DNA from: JABMQB01 sp963677475
GTDB taxonomy: Bacteria; Bacteroidota; Bacteroidia; Bacteroidales; Prolixibacteraceae
Assembly: GCA_963677475.2 (NCBI GenBank)
Contig: CAXXQD010000014.1
Span: 108,043-172,042, forward strand
Direction: 5' to 3'
DNA: 64,000 bases
Both the position numbers and the translations under genes were made by a program. The notes under the pieces were generated by a model. It was not told the origin of the DNA and made no database searches. It saw only the letters and a program-made list of their open reading frames with translations. Shown here in pieces: positions 31,017-38,915 of this stretch. How positions within the stretch are numbered: position 1 is the first letter of the stretch; each line of letters opens with the position of its first letter.

Positions 31017-31178
31017 ACTATCGAAAGCAAAAGTTTAGAACAAAATATTTTTGGAAAGATAAGGGTAAGATAGAGGGAAATTTTCATAGTTTTAGTTAGT
31101 TAATTAGTTTTTGTTAGTTAGATTTTAAAGGGGAATAATGTAAACCATCTTGGAGTGAATACCGGGATGGTTTCATTT
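31017..31178 (+). ncRNA. Predicted small non-coding RNA, copy 1
   Basis: The transcript boundaries are inferred: start shortly after TACTTTAC (31009-31016, a partial match to the -7 consensus) and end at the terminator at 31142-31178, about 160 nt. There is no usable ORF (the only ATG is followed at once by TAA). The body contains TTAGTTAG repeats and a purine stretch AAAGGGG. It lies between the LuxR-type regulator and copy 2, and the direction is given by the T-run after the hairpin. Family unknown to me. Confidence 0.65.
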
Positions 31179-31179
31179 T
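31142..31179 (+). terminator. Terminator hairpin of ncRNA copy 1
   Basis: AAACCATCTTGG pairs fully with CCGGGATGGTTT (two G-U pairs) around the loop AGTGAATA, followed by CATTTTTT. The same loop and stem outline recur in copy 2 with compensating base changes. Confidence 0.8.
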
Positions 31180-31355
31180 TTACGCCTGTTTAGTTTATCT
31201 GCTGAAGAAAGTATAATCCAAAATTTATATTTAATCGAAGGGGACTTGATATTTGATAAAGCTTTATCAGAAAAATTAACCTCAAAATCAGCTTTTTTAA
31301 CCCAAGATTCAGAAATTTTTCTATCAATTTATTTGCAGGGATTGCCTTACTTTAC

Positions 31356-31539
31356 ATCATAGAATTAACTAATAGGTTTAATTATTTATTCCTAGAAAAT
31401 AAAGGTAAATAAGGGTAAGCTAAAAAAGGAAATTTTTTCATAGTTAAAGTTATTAGTTAGTTCTGTTAGTTAGATTTTAAAGGGAAATTTAAGATTGCGA
31501 GAAACCATCCTAGAGTGAATACTGGGATGGTTTTATTTT
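31356..31539 (+). ncRNA. Predicted small non-coding RNA, copy 2
   Basis: A paralogue of copy 1, about 185 nt from just after TACTTTAC (31348-31355) to the terminator at 31502-31539. There is no ATG in the body at all, so it is not a small protein gene. It shares the AAGGGTAAG, CATAGTT, GTTAGTTAGATTTTAAAGGG and terminator blocks with copy 1. Its 3' end overlaps the stop codon of the convergent DUF4230 gene. Confidence 0.65.
31502..31539 (+). terminator. Terminator hairpin of ncRNA copy 2
   Basis: AAACCATCCTAG pairs with CTGGGATGGTTT (one G-U pair) around the loop AGTGAATA, then TATTTTT. Compared with copy 1 one pair changes from G-C to A-T and another from T-G to C-G, so the stem, not the sequence, is kept. 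Confidence 0.8.
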
Positions 31540-32171
31540 TGTGCGGTTTTCGGTGGTTCCAGTTTTGATGTGTGTTTCATATCAAGTTGCTTAAAACCTT
31601 CAGTAATAACCTCCCAATTCGAAGCATTAATAAAATTCTTAAGAAGCAGAATAGTCTCATGGGCTTGACTTTCTGCAGCTGCTAAAAGCCCGCTTTCTTT
31701 TGTTTTATTTCGGATGTGTTCTTTTGCTTTTTGCGTAAGTAGGTTCAGGTCAGTTTCTGAAAATTTGTTGATTATCCCCTTCTTTATATCATAATATTCA
31801 ATATCAGTATCAAGGCTTAAAATTTGTGCCGATGGAAATTTTGATAGGGTAATCTTTTTGTTTTTAGGCTCAATATTGATGGATATCTCCGATAAATCGA
31901 ATCCCACCATTACCTTGGCTTTCACAATTATTAAAGCTTTTTTCTCCAACTGAACAAGCTTAAACAACATCGGTTTTTGATCAATATGCGCGATAATTTC
32001 TGAAAAATCACCTTCAACAGTAATGAGTTTACATACTTGTTTAATCTGGTTTATTAATACCGTTGACTGCTCATTGATTTTTTGGTTTTCCTTCTGTTTG
32101 GTAAAGATCCGGTTTGTAAATATCCCGATTGCCAGGCCAATACCGATTCCAATAATTAAAAGTATTTCCAT
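31533..32171 (-). CDS. DUF4230 membrane-anchored protein
   Basis: A 212-residue protein with an N-terminal transmembrane anchor (residues 2-22, rich in Ile/Gly) and a DUF4230 domain (about 40-190): KQVCKLITVEGDFSEII, then KKALIIVKAKVMVGFDLSEI and KKITLSKFPSAQILSLD. The function of the family is unknown. The last 10 residues (LEPPKTAQK) are a loose tail. It converges on the ncRNA copy 2, whose terminator overlaps its stop codon. It is monocistronic or first in a short unit; a terminator at 32229-32266 separates it from the serine hydrolase upstream. Confidence 0.85.
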   Translation of the reverse strand: MEILLIIGIGIGLAIGIFTNRIFTKQKENQKINEQSTVLINQIKQVCKLITVEGDFSEIIAHIDQKPMLFKLVQLEKKALIIVKAKVMVGFDLSEISINIEPKNKKITLSKFPSAQILSLDTDIEYYDIKKGIINKFSETDLNLLTQKAKEHIRNKTKESGLLAAAESQAHETILLLKNFINASNWEVITEGFKQLDMKHTSKLEPPKTAQK

Positions 32172-32228
32172 AAGGCACTAAGTTAAACTAAAATTGCAGC
32201 AAATCAATGAATTATAGATGGATATGTT

Positions 32229-32266
32229 TAAAACAAAAGCGGCTTCCTATATTTAAGAAACCGCTT
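32229..32266 (-). terminator. Intrinsic terminator of the serine hydrolase gene
   Basis: AAGCGG (32237-32242) pairs with CCGCTT (32261-32266), extended by TTC/GAA past one mismatch. On the minus strand TTTTGTTTT follows. Confidence 0.75.
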
Positions 32267-32282
32267 ATATAATACAAATAAG

Positions 32283-33425
32283 TTATTCTTTTTCTGGTTC
32301 TAAGCTAACACCTCGCTGGAAATTAATAAAGTGGTTAAGAAATTTATGGATTGGAAGCTCTCCATATTCGGTTGAAATATTACAAAGCCAGGCAATTACA
32401 ATTTTTTCTTCAGGGAATAGGATTAAATGAGCAGTTCCACCATAAACAGTGCCTTTGCAGCTATAAACAATTTCATTATTTCTGTTGGTAAGTATATCCC
32501 ATCCCTTAACCTTATTCGCTTTGCCATCCGAAAATTCGAAAGGTTCGAAATAAGACTTTTTAAACGAATCTGAAAAGTAATCAGAATAGAGCAAAGCATT
32601 TACTAATTTCACGAGATCGTCAGCAGTCGATAACATACCAATGGAAGGCGCACTTGGTGTGTGGTCTTTAAATATTGCATTTGATCGTTGCGATACAATA
32701 TTTCTTGCATAAGCAGTTGCTCTGTTTTCTATAATTGCCTGAGGAACATCTATTAACGTATTCTTTATTTGGAGTGTATCCAATAAAACATTTTTGATAA
32801 TGGAACCAAAACGTTTTGTTAGTTTCTTTTCCATTATTGCCCCAATCAAATTATAATTAAAATCACTCGAGTACTCAAACTTTCCCGGCTCGAATAAAAG
32901 AGTATCGTTAAGAAATTTATGCACATCCCTTTGTAATACCAAGCCAGGTTTAGTGTACTCCGATTCCTTAAAGTTAGGTTGACGGATACCAGATGTTTCG
33001 GATATTAAGTTATGCAATGGGAGAGGATACTTTTTATTTTTAAATTCCTCAAAATAATCGCTAACCAGTGTGTCATTTCCAAAAGTATTGCGCTCATCCA
33101 ATAAATGATAAACCAGCGATGTAATTATTTTCGAGCTACTTCCAATCCTGAATTTTGTTTCTCGCGTTGCTTTCGCTTTTAGTTCCAGGTTTGCATAACC
33201 TATTGCTTCCGACCAAATAGTTTTTCCTTCCACTGATACCGCAATTGACGAAGCAGGAATCTCCGAAGTTACCATGTGCGCTATAAGCTCTTTTCTTGAA
33301 AGTTTAATTGGGTCAATAAAATTTCTGTCGTAAATTAAGGTTGATTTGTCATTTTTTTTGCAGCTATTACCAAAAATAACGATCACAAGTACGAATAATG
33401 CTAAAATTGAATTTCTGCGAACCAT
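32283..33425 (-). CDS. Serine hydrolase lipoprotein (class C beta-lactamase-like/D-aminopeptidase fold)
   Basis: A 380-residue lipoprotein: signal peptide with lipobox, Cys22 in IFGNSCKKN. The catalytic SxxK is S96-S-S-K99 in FRIGSSSKI. The second motif is YSS in FEYSSDFNYNLIG, rather than the usual YxN, and the third motif appears as YGGTAHLILFPE in place of KTG/HGG. Such proteins are penicillin-binding-protein-like esterases or peptidases; beta-lactam resistance should not be assumed. A -7 promoter element lies 40 nt upstream and a terminator follows, so it is probably monocistronic. Confidence 0.85.
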   Translation of the reverse strand: MVRRNSILALFVLVIVIFGNSCKKNDKSTLIYDRNFIDPIKLSRKELIAHMVTSEIPASSIAVSVEGKTIWSEAIGYANLELKAKATRETKFRIGSSSKIITSLVYHLLDERNTFGNDTLVSDYFEEFKNKKYPLPLHNLISETSGIRQPNFKESEYTKPGLVLQRDVHKFLNDTLLFEPGKFEYSSDFNYNLIGAIMEKKLTKRFGSIIKNVLLDTLQIKNTLIDVPQAIIENRATAYARNIVSQRSNAIFKDHTPSAPSIGMLSTADDLVKLVNALLYSDYFSDSFKKSYFEPFEFSDGKANKVKGWDILTNRNNEIVYSCKGTVYGGTAHLILFPEEKIVIAWLCNISTEYGELPIHKFLNHFINFQRGVSLEPEKE

Positions 33426-33464
33426 TTTAATTTAGATTAAAGGATTATACAATTTTTAGATTTG

Positions 33465-33472
33465 CAAAAATA
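33465..33472 (-). promoter_or_regulatory. Candidate -7 element for the serine hydrolase gene
   Basis: TATTTTTG on the minus strand, a full TAnnTTTG match 39 nt before the ATG at 33425. No clear -33 element. Confidence 0.45.
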
Positions 33473-33525
33473 TAGATTCTGTTAAAAACTGAAAATTAAT
33501 GAAAGGTTTTTTAATCATACCAAGT

Positions 33526-34248
33526 TTATATCCACCCTCTTAATTTGTAGTAGGCAATTGCAGTATATTCGCGCAAAAGAATTATTTCATATTTTAGATG
33601 GTTCCAAACCTGATACCTTAATGTAATACTTTTTCCCACATCAGGTATCGGCATTCCATTTCCTCCAAGTTTGTCCCCTTCAAAAGTAAGGTCTGCTTCA
33701 GATGCATTTTCAAAAGCAGGTAATGCATTTACTTTTTTAAAACCAGCTTTGATAAAACAAAGAACCGAACGCCGCATATGTTCAGGTGAAGTAATTAATA
33801 GAATCGATGTGGAATCGTTTAATAACTGATAGCAGTTTAGAGCCTGGGCACGTGTATTTGTCCCTTTGTTTTCATAGCTTATATTGGACGGAATAACTCC
33901 CCTGAGTATTAGTTCTTTTTTCATTTTTACCGGGGTACTTAAACTATCTTCAATATCGCCAGGCATAGCAATTATTACATCGCAGTTTGGAAATTGGGAC
34001 GCTGTATTTGCAGTATACCAGCTTCGCATCAGGTTCGACTCGCTAGGCATACCACCCCCACCTAGTTGAATAATTACATCTGGTTCACATTTTAGATGTG
34101 ATTTGCTGGTACCTAACCAGTGATAACCCCAATATGGAAGGGTTGTAAATGCTATTGTTACACCTACAATAAAGATAAAACTTACAAAATAGGCTAAAAC
34201 CTTTAGAAGTTTTAAAATTTGAATTAATTTGGTCTTTTGTCGGGCCAT
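33526..34248 (-). CDS. YdcF/SanA-like DUF218 membrane protein
   Basis: A 240-residue protein with one N-terminal transmembrane helix (about 12-34) and a DUF218 domain: DVIIQLGGGGMPSESNLMRSW, then VIIAMPGD and NISYENKGTNTRAQALNCYQLL, ILLITSPEHMRRSVLCFIKAG. SanA/YdcF proteins are linked to envelope integrity and possibly to handling of lipid-linked precursors; the reaction is not settled. It is divergent from the kinase-RapZ gene by 60 nt. Confidence 0.87.
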   Translation of the reverse strand: MARQKTKLIQILKLLKVLAYFVSFIFIVGVTIAFTTLPYWGYHWLGTSKSHLKCEPDVIIQLGGGGMPSESNLMRSWYTANTASQFPNCDVIIAMPGDIEDSLSTPVKMKKELILRGVIPSNISYENKGTNTRAQALNCYQLLNDSTSILLITSPEHMRRSVLCFIKAGFKKVNALPAFENASEADLTFEGDKLGGNGMPIPDVGKSITLRYQVWNHLKYEIILLREYTAIAYYKLRGWI

Positions 34249-34308
34249 AACGATTGCTCAGTGAATAATTACGTATAAAATTAAGTATAACTTTTAATAT
34301 TATAACTG

Positions 34309-35736
34309 TTGAAACAATTTATAAAAAATAATATCGAAGAACTTTATTATAATCATTTCGGGGAGAAAATTTTAGAGGTTAACAAATTGCCTGCATCGGG
34401 CTCGTATCGAGAGTATTATCGAATTTATACGGAAACAGGTACAATCATTGGGGTATACAATGAGGACATCAAAGAAAACAGGGCGTTTTATTCTTTTGCA
34501 GGCCATTTTAATTCCCACGGCATTAACGTTCCCAAAATATTGGCAATTTCCCCGGGCGAAGATTTTTATTTGTTGGAAGACTTGGGTGATTTGACACTAT
34601 TTGAGCACCTATCACAAAACAGGACGGGTAAAAACCTTGGGGAACCTGTTCTTGACATATATAAAAAGGTGATAAATGACCTTCCAAAAATCCAGGTGGA
34701 AGCGGGGAGGGGAATTGATTATTCCAAATGTTATCCGAGAGCCGCATTCGACCGCCAGTCGATGATGTGGGACCTGAACTATTTTAAATACTATTTTCTC
34801 AAATTGGCAAAAGTTTCGTTTGATGAACAAGCCCTTGAAACCGACTTTGAATCATTCTGTACGTTCTTATTGAGTGCAGAAAATGATTTTTTTCTATTTC
34901 GGGATTTTCAGTCAAGGAATATTATGTTGAAAGACAATGTGCCTTATTATATTGATTTTCAGGGTGGAAGAAAAGGTGCATTGCAGTACGACCTGGCTTC
35001 TCTCTTATACGATGGGAAAGCTGATATCCCAAATCAGACCAGGGAATACTTGTGCAATTTATATGTTGAACAATTAAAAAAGTACCTGACGATAAACGAA
35101 GGGGAATTTAAATCGTATTACAAGGGATTTGTCCTAATCAGGATTATGCAGGCAATGGGGGCTTATGGCTTTCGTGGGTTTTACGAGAAAAAAGAGCATT
35201 TTCTAAAAAGTATTCCTTTTGCTTTAAATAATTTGGCGTTTCTGTTAAAGGATTTAGACTTGCCAGTTGACATATCGGAACTAAGAAGGGTTTTGGAAAA
35301 GATTTCAACATCTAAAAAATTAAGGGAAATTGTACCTGAAGAGGAAGGACTGACGGTGCGAATTACAAGTTTCTCTTATAAAAAAGGAATCCCGCAAGAC
35401 CCTACTAATAATGGTGGGGGATTTGTATTTGACTGCAGGGCAATCAATAATCCCGGAAGGCTGAAAGAGTATCAAACATTAACGGGAAAAGACAAAGCTG
35501 TTCAGGAGTTTTTGGAAAATAAATCAGATATGAACGATTTTATGGAATCGGTATATAAATTGGTGGGAAAGTCGGTTGAAGTATATTTGGATAGGGGGTT
35601 TTCGCATCTATGTGTGAATTTTGGTTGCACAGGGGGGCAGCACCGATCTGTTTACGGAGCAGAAAAATTAGCAGCCTATTTGCAAAACAATTTTAAGCTT
35701 AGAGTTGTTCTCAAACACAGGGAACAAGATGAGTAA
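34309..35736 (+). CDS. Fusion of an aminosugar-kinase-like phosphotransferase and a RapZ C-terminal domain
   Basis: 475 residues from a TTG start. Residues 1-335 are an APH/AmgK-like kinase: GSYREYYRIY as nucleotide loop, LLEDLGD hinge, and the catalytic FRDFQSRNIM (Asp199, Asn204) with IDFQGG (Asp216). Residues 346-470 are a RapZ C-terminal domain with DCRAINNPGR and NFGCTGGQHRSVY (437-449). AmgK phosphorylates N-acetylmuramic acid or GlcNAc in cell-wall recycling; the RapZ C-terminal domain binds glucosamine-6-phosphate and RNA in E. coli. I infer a kinase regulated by an amino sugar, acting in recycling. RapZ's own N-terminal P-loop domain is absent. No ATG start is available near the 5' end. 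Confidence 0.8.
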   Translation: MKQFIKNNIEELYYNHFGEKILEVNKLPASGSYREYYRIYTETGTIIGVYNEDIKENRAFYSFAGHFNSHGINVPKILAISPGEDFYLLEDLGDLTLFEHLSQNRTGKNLGEPVLDIYKKVINDLPKIQVEAGRGIDYSKCYPRAAFDRQSMMWDLNYFKYYFLKLAKVSFDEQALETDFESFCTFLLSAENDFFLFRDFQSRNIMLKDNVPYYIDFQGGRKGALQYDLASLLYDGKADIPNQTREYLCNLYVEQLKKYLTINEGEFKSYYKGFVLIRIMQAMGAYGFRGFYEKKEHFLKSIPFALNNLAFLLKDLDLPVDISELRRVLEKISTSKKLREIVPEEEGLTVRITSFSYKKGIPQDPTNNGGGFVFDCRAINNPGRLKEYQTLTGKDKAVQEFLENKSDMNDFMESVYKLVGKSVEVYLDRGFSHLCVNFGCTGGQHRSVYGAEKLAAYLQNNFKLRVVLKHREQDE

Positions 35737-35738
35737 AA

Positions 35739-35861
35739 ATGAGCAAAGTAGCTTGTAAAAAGAAAAATTACCAGGAACCTGAGCATTCATTGTACAGTTG
35801 TAAAAAATGCGGTGTCGGTTCTGTGAAAAAGGAAAAGCTTTGTAAGCCAAAAAAGAATTAA
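35739..35861 (+). CDS. Small Cys/Lys-rich protein, possible zinc-binding
   Basis: A 40-residue ORF starting 2 nt after the kinase-RapZ stop codon. The sequence begins MSKVACKKKNYQEPEHSLYS and continues CKKCGVGS with a further Cys near the end (KLCKP). Four Cys, two as CxxC, suggest metal binding. I believe similar short proteins occur in other Bacteroidota, but the function is unknown. The tight spacing suggests co-transcription with the kinase-RapZ gene. Confidence 0.65.
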   Translation: MSKVACKKKNYQEPEHSLYSCKKCGVGSVKKEKLCKPKKN

Positions 35862-35992
35862 CTTCTAGAAGTGTTTAATTAATAATATTCCGAATAATTT
35901 ATAGCTTCATTCCACCACTAAAATTTGTTTTGGAGATGAAATGATCGTATTTTCGCAAAAATTTAATTCCGTAGATTTTAAAATAGCACAAC

Positions 35993-36703
35993 ATGGGAAG
36001 AGCATTCGAATATCGCAAAGCTGCAAAGATGAAGCGTTGGGGAAAAATGTCAAAGATTTTTCCAAAACTTGGTAAGGCAATTACAATAGCTGCAAAAGCT
36101 GGTGGACCTGATCCTGACATGAATGCTGCATTGCGAACGGCAATTATGAATGCAAAGGCGCAAAACATGCCCAAAACAAATATTGATGCCGCAATTAAAA
36201 GGGCTTCTGGGAAAGATGCAACTACATTTACAGAAGTATTTTATGAGGGGAAAGGTCCACATGGAGTGCTGGTTTTTGTGGAGTGTGCAACCGACAATAC
36301 TACCAGAACAGTTGCAAATGTTAAAAGTTACTTTAACAAAGCAGGTGGAAGCCTTGTGCCAACCGGGTCATTAGAATTTATGTTCACTCGTAAGGCTGTT
36401 TTTGAATTTGAAAAAACAGAAGGTATGGATATTGAAGAGCTGGAACTGGAGTTGATCGATAGTGGCTTGGAAGAAATTGAAGAAAACGAAGGTACAATTT
36501 ATGCCTACGCTGACTTTACAAACTTCGGACAGATGTCTACTGCGTTGGAAGAAATGAAAATTGAAGTAACCAAAGCTAACCTCCAGAGGATTCCGACAAC
36601 CCCGGTTGAATTTTCGGAAGAACAACTGGAAGAAATTGAAAAACTTCTGGATAAACTGGACGACGATGAAGACGTTCAGGAAGCTTTTACAAACATTCTT
36701 TAA
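35993..36703 (+). CDS. YebC/PmpR-family protein (transcription or translation factor)
   Basis: A 236-residue YebC: MGRAFEYRKAAKMKRWGKMSKIF, then LGKAITIAAKAGGPDPDMN, ALRTAIMNAKAQNMPKTNID, and the acidic C-terminus ending EEQLEEIEKLLDKLDDDED. The family was described as a DNA-binding regulator and more recently as a factor easing ribosome stalling at proline stretches. The length is normal. It is monocistronic, followed by a terminator. Confidence 0.95.
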   Translation: MGRAFEYRKAAKMKRWGKMSKIFPKLGKAITIAAKAGGPDPDMNAALRTAIMNAKAQNMPKTNIDAAIKRASGKDATTFTEVFYEGKGPHGVLVFVECATDNTTRTVANVKSYFNKAGGSLVPTGSLEFMFTRKAVFEFEKTEGMDIEELELELIDSGLEEIEENEGTIYAYADFTNFGQMSTALEEMKIEVTKANLQRIPTTPVEFSEEQLEEIEKLLDKLDDDEDVQEAFTNIL

Positions 36704-36728
36704 GAAAAAATTATTCTTTAAAATAATG

Positions 36729-36762
36729 AGCCAGCTTAAGTTTTATTTGAGCTGGCTTTTCT
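36729..36762 (+). terminator. Intrinsic terminator of the yebC-like gene
   Basis: AGCCAGCT (36729-36736) pairs with AGCTGGCT (36750-36757), followed by TTTCTTT. Confidence 0.85.
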
Positions 36763-36889
36763 TTATATCCTAAGGCTTTATCTTCAAAATAAACTATGTT
36801 ATCTAGATAATAAAGCTATTTGCCGTATTTCTTTGCAAATACCTGTGTGTATTTAGTAGTTTCGATATGTGATCTTTAAATTTATACTT

Positions 36890-38119
36890 ATGATGGATAT
36901 TGACAAACTTACGAAGCACTATGAGCAGCTATGGAATAATTGCAGTGCACAATTCCCGTATCTACAAAACCAATATTCTTCTGATCAACAGTATATTAAT
37001 GAATCCAATTTTGAGGCTATTATTCAATCCTTAAAAACAAGGAGCAATCGTAAAAAGATAAATGGATTTCTAAACGATGAAAATGAAGCTACATCTTCCG
37101 AATTATTTCGTAGGCTTTTTGTGTCCATATTTGGATTTGAGGATGCACACCTCGATCACATTCTTTCAAATGACTTTAAAATAGCGACCAAATCGTTTAT
37201 AAAAGAGGCCAGGGGATTTGATGATTTGCTCGACCTTGATGATATATTCCAGGCTTGCCGAAATGCCTGGATCATGTTGGGACTGCAGGTTATGCTGGGG
37301 GTTAAGGTAAAGCTCACCCCATCCATATTTTCGTATAGTATGCTCTACCCATACACCGATAATTTTATTGATGACCCAAATAATTCGAAGGAGGAAAAAT
37401 ATTCGTTCAGCGTACGTTTTTACCATCGTTTGAGCGGGCAATTAATAGAACCTAAGAACCATACCGAAAAGAAGGTTTTTGAATTGATAGAAAAAATAGA
37501 AGGGGAGTATGACCGGGCTAAATATCCATCGGTATATAAAAGTTTGTTGGCCATTCATGATGCCCAAACCAAAAGTGTTTCGTTGGTCGATAAAAGAGAT
37601 ACTCTTAGTGATGCCGAAATACTAAAACTCTGTATTGATAAAGGTGGGACTTCGGTTTTGGCAGATGGCTTTTTAGTAGCAGGAAACCTTACCAAAGAGC
37701 AGCAAATATCGTTATTTGGTTATGGGACTTACCTTCAGTTTATCGATGATATTCAGGATGTTAAGGAAGATTCAGATGTTGGGCAAATGACCGTTTTCGC
37801 TAAAGAAGCGACAAAATCAAAACTCGATGAGCTTACCAATAAAACATTTTGCCTCGGGCGATATGTATTGGGCACTATGAGTTGTTTTTCCGGTCCAAAT
37901 ATTGGGGAATTTCAGAAGCTAATTGAAAAGAGTATCGATTCAATGCTCATTGAAACCATTTTGCTTAACAAAGATTATTATAGTGCCAATTATATTGAAA
38001 AACTTTCAAATTATTCGCCACTTAGTATCGAATATTTATTCAAAAGAAGGAGCAAACTTTCTGCACAGCGTATTTCATATATCAAGAACATTGCCGAATC
38101 GGCAATTGCAAATTTCTGA
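36890..38119 (+). CDS. Class 1 isoprenoid biosynthesis enzyme-like protein
   Basis: About 409 all-helical residues with two Asp-rich motifs of the kind that bind Mg-diphosphate in the terpenoid-synthase fold: DNFIDD (about 156-161, after LYPYT) and DDIQD (about 285-289, in LQFIDDIQDVKEDSDVGQMT). The distance between them fits a prenyltransferase or squalene/phytoene-synthase-type fold, but overall similarity to known enzymes is low. I recall Bacteroidota proteins annotated as class 1 isoprenoid biosynthesis enzymes with this layout. The substrate is unknown. A GTG start at 36869 is possible; I prefer ATG at 36890 (or 36893). The stop abuts the convergent DUF502 gene. Confidence 0.65.
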   Translation: MMDIDKLTKHYEQLWNNCSAQFPYLQNQYSSDQQYINESNFEAIIQSLKTRSNRKKINGFLNDENEATSSELFRRLFVSIFGFEDAHLDHILSNDFKIATKSFIKEARGFDDLLDLDDIFQACRNAWIMLGLQVMLGVKVKLTPSIFSYSMLYPYTDNFIDDPNNSKEEKYSFSVRFYHRLSGQLIEPKNHTEKKVFELIEKIEGEYDRAKYPSVYKSLLAIHDAQTKSVSLVDKRDTLSDAEILKLCIDKGGTSVLADGFLVAGNLTKEQQISLFGYGTYLQFIDDIQDVKEDSDVGQMTVFAKEATKSKLDELTNKTFCLGRYVLGTMSCFSGPNIGEFQKLIEKSIDSMLIETILLNKDYYSANYIEKLSNYSPLSIEYLFKRRSKLSAQRISYIKNIAESAIANF

Positions 38120-38704
38120 TTAACTTTCGTTTGATTGAATTAAAGTGGTGACACCGCCCGAAACAATAAACTTCATTGCTTCGCTCGGTGAAATATTTAC
38201 TTTCGAAATTTTTTCATTTGAAATCAAGTAAAGTTCACCTGAGAAATTGTACGAATGAGGAAAATAGACCGCCGAATGCCCGGGTTGGTCAATCTCGTTC
38301 AAATTTTCTTTGGTTAAAAATCCAAGTTTCCAGATATCATTTTCTTTATTGAACAAGACTTTTACCGGCACATTAAACTTTTTTTCTTTTCCTACGAAAG
38401 CCGAAAACAGATCGTTGATCGAAGTGTATAATAAGCTAAGGATCGGTATTTTAAGCAATAGTTTATTGACAACTTTCTGCATAGGCCTCATTATTGCCGT
38501 TTGCCCAATAAGCCCAAGCAGGGTAACTAATATAAATAGGGTTAATACACCTAATCCTGGAATAGAAAATCCAATGATTTCAGTAATCTTTTCAGCTAGC
38601 CATCCATCAATCGTAGCGAATGTATAATACAAAATATAGCTAATGATAACCACAGGGGCAATCAACAATACACCTTTTAAAAAGTAATTAAATATCTTCT
38701 TCAT
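38120..38704 (-). CDS. DUF502 membrane protein
   Basis: A 194-residue protein with two N-terminal transmembrane helices (about 7-30 and 50-72; ending LGLIGQTAIMRPMQK) and a soluble C-terminal part with PGHSAVYFPHSYNFSGELYL and the closing VSGGVTTL. This is the DUF502 family of inner-membrane proteins, of unknown function. It is monocistronic on the minus strand and directly adjoins the convergent isoprenoid-like gene. Confidence 0.87.
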   Translation of the reverse strand: MKKIFNYFLKGVLLIAPVVIISYILYYTFATIDGWLAEKITEIIGFSIPGLGVLTLFILVTLLGLIGQTAIMRPMQKVVNKLLLKIPILSLLYTSINDLFSAFVGKEKKFNVPVKVLFNKENDIWKLGFLTKENLNEIDQPGHSAVYFPHSYNFSGELYLISNEKISKVNISPSEAMKFIVSGGVTTLIQSNES

Positions 38705-38861
38705 TTCGTCGTATTTTATTCAAAAATAAAGTATTTAGTTATATAATTCATCATGGCTACACAAGCTTTCCTTTTGTTCTCTCCATTCAGGGGAGATGTA
38801 TGTTGGCAGACAGCCAGAGGGAATTATGAGAATTAGGATTTCAGTTTTTAAGCTGAAATAA

Positions 38862-38897
38862 ATAGAAGAAAATACCCCTTGGTTTGCCAAAGGGGTA
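38862..38897 (-). terminator. Intrinsic terminator of the S9 peptidase gene
   Basis: TACCCCTT-GG pairs with CCAAAGGGGTA (one bulge) around TTTG at 38873-38897; on the minus strand it is followed by TTTTCTTC. The rest of the 38705-38861 gap shows nothing recognisable. Confidence 0.8.
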
Positions 38898-38915
38898 CTC
38901 AACTATAAGAATTTT

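Larger units (their letters stand above)
30950..31539 (+). repeat. Tandem direct duplication of a non-coding element (two units)
   Basis: Unit 1 is about 30950-31178 and unit 2 about 31289-31539. Both begin with CAGYTTTTTTAACC (30950, 31289). Exactly 59 nt later both have TACTTTAC (31009, 31348), then AAGGGTAAG (31061, 31411), a CATAGTT/TTAGTTAGT-rich stretch, GTTAGTTAGATTTTAAAGGG, and the same terminator hairpin. Unit 2 is 11 nt longer between TACTTTAC and AAGGGTAAG. The spacer between the units (31179-31288) shows no similarity. No ORF is conserved between the units. Confidence 0.85.

Noticed and set aside
31128..31143. Purine stretch AAAGGGG followed by ATG in ncRNA copy 1, as if a small protein gene
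   Set aside because: The ATG is followed at once by TAA, and copy 2 has no ATG there, so no coding function is conserved.
32283..33425. Calling the serine hydrolase a beta-lactamase resistance gene
   Set aside because: SxxK is present but the YxN and KTG-type motifs deviate, and the fold is shared by many esterases and peptidases.
36869..36889. Upstream GTG start for the isoprenoid-like gene
   Set aside because: It adds only seven residues without a motif; the ATG pair at 36890/36893 is better placed behind an AT-rich leader.
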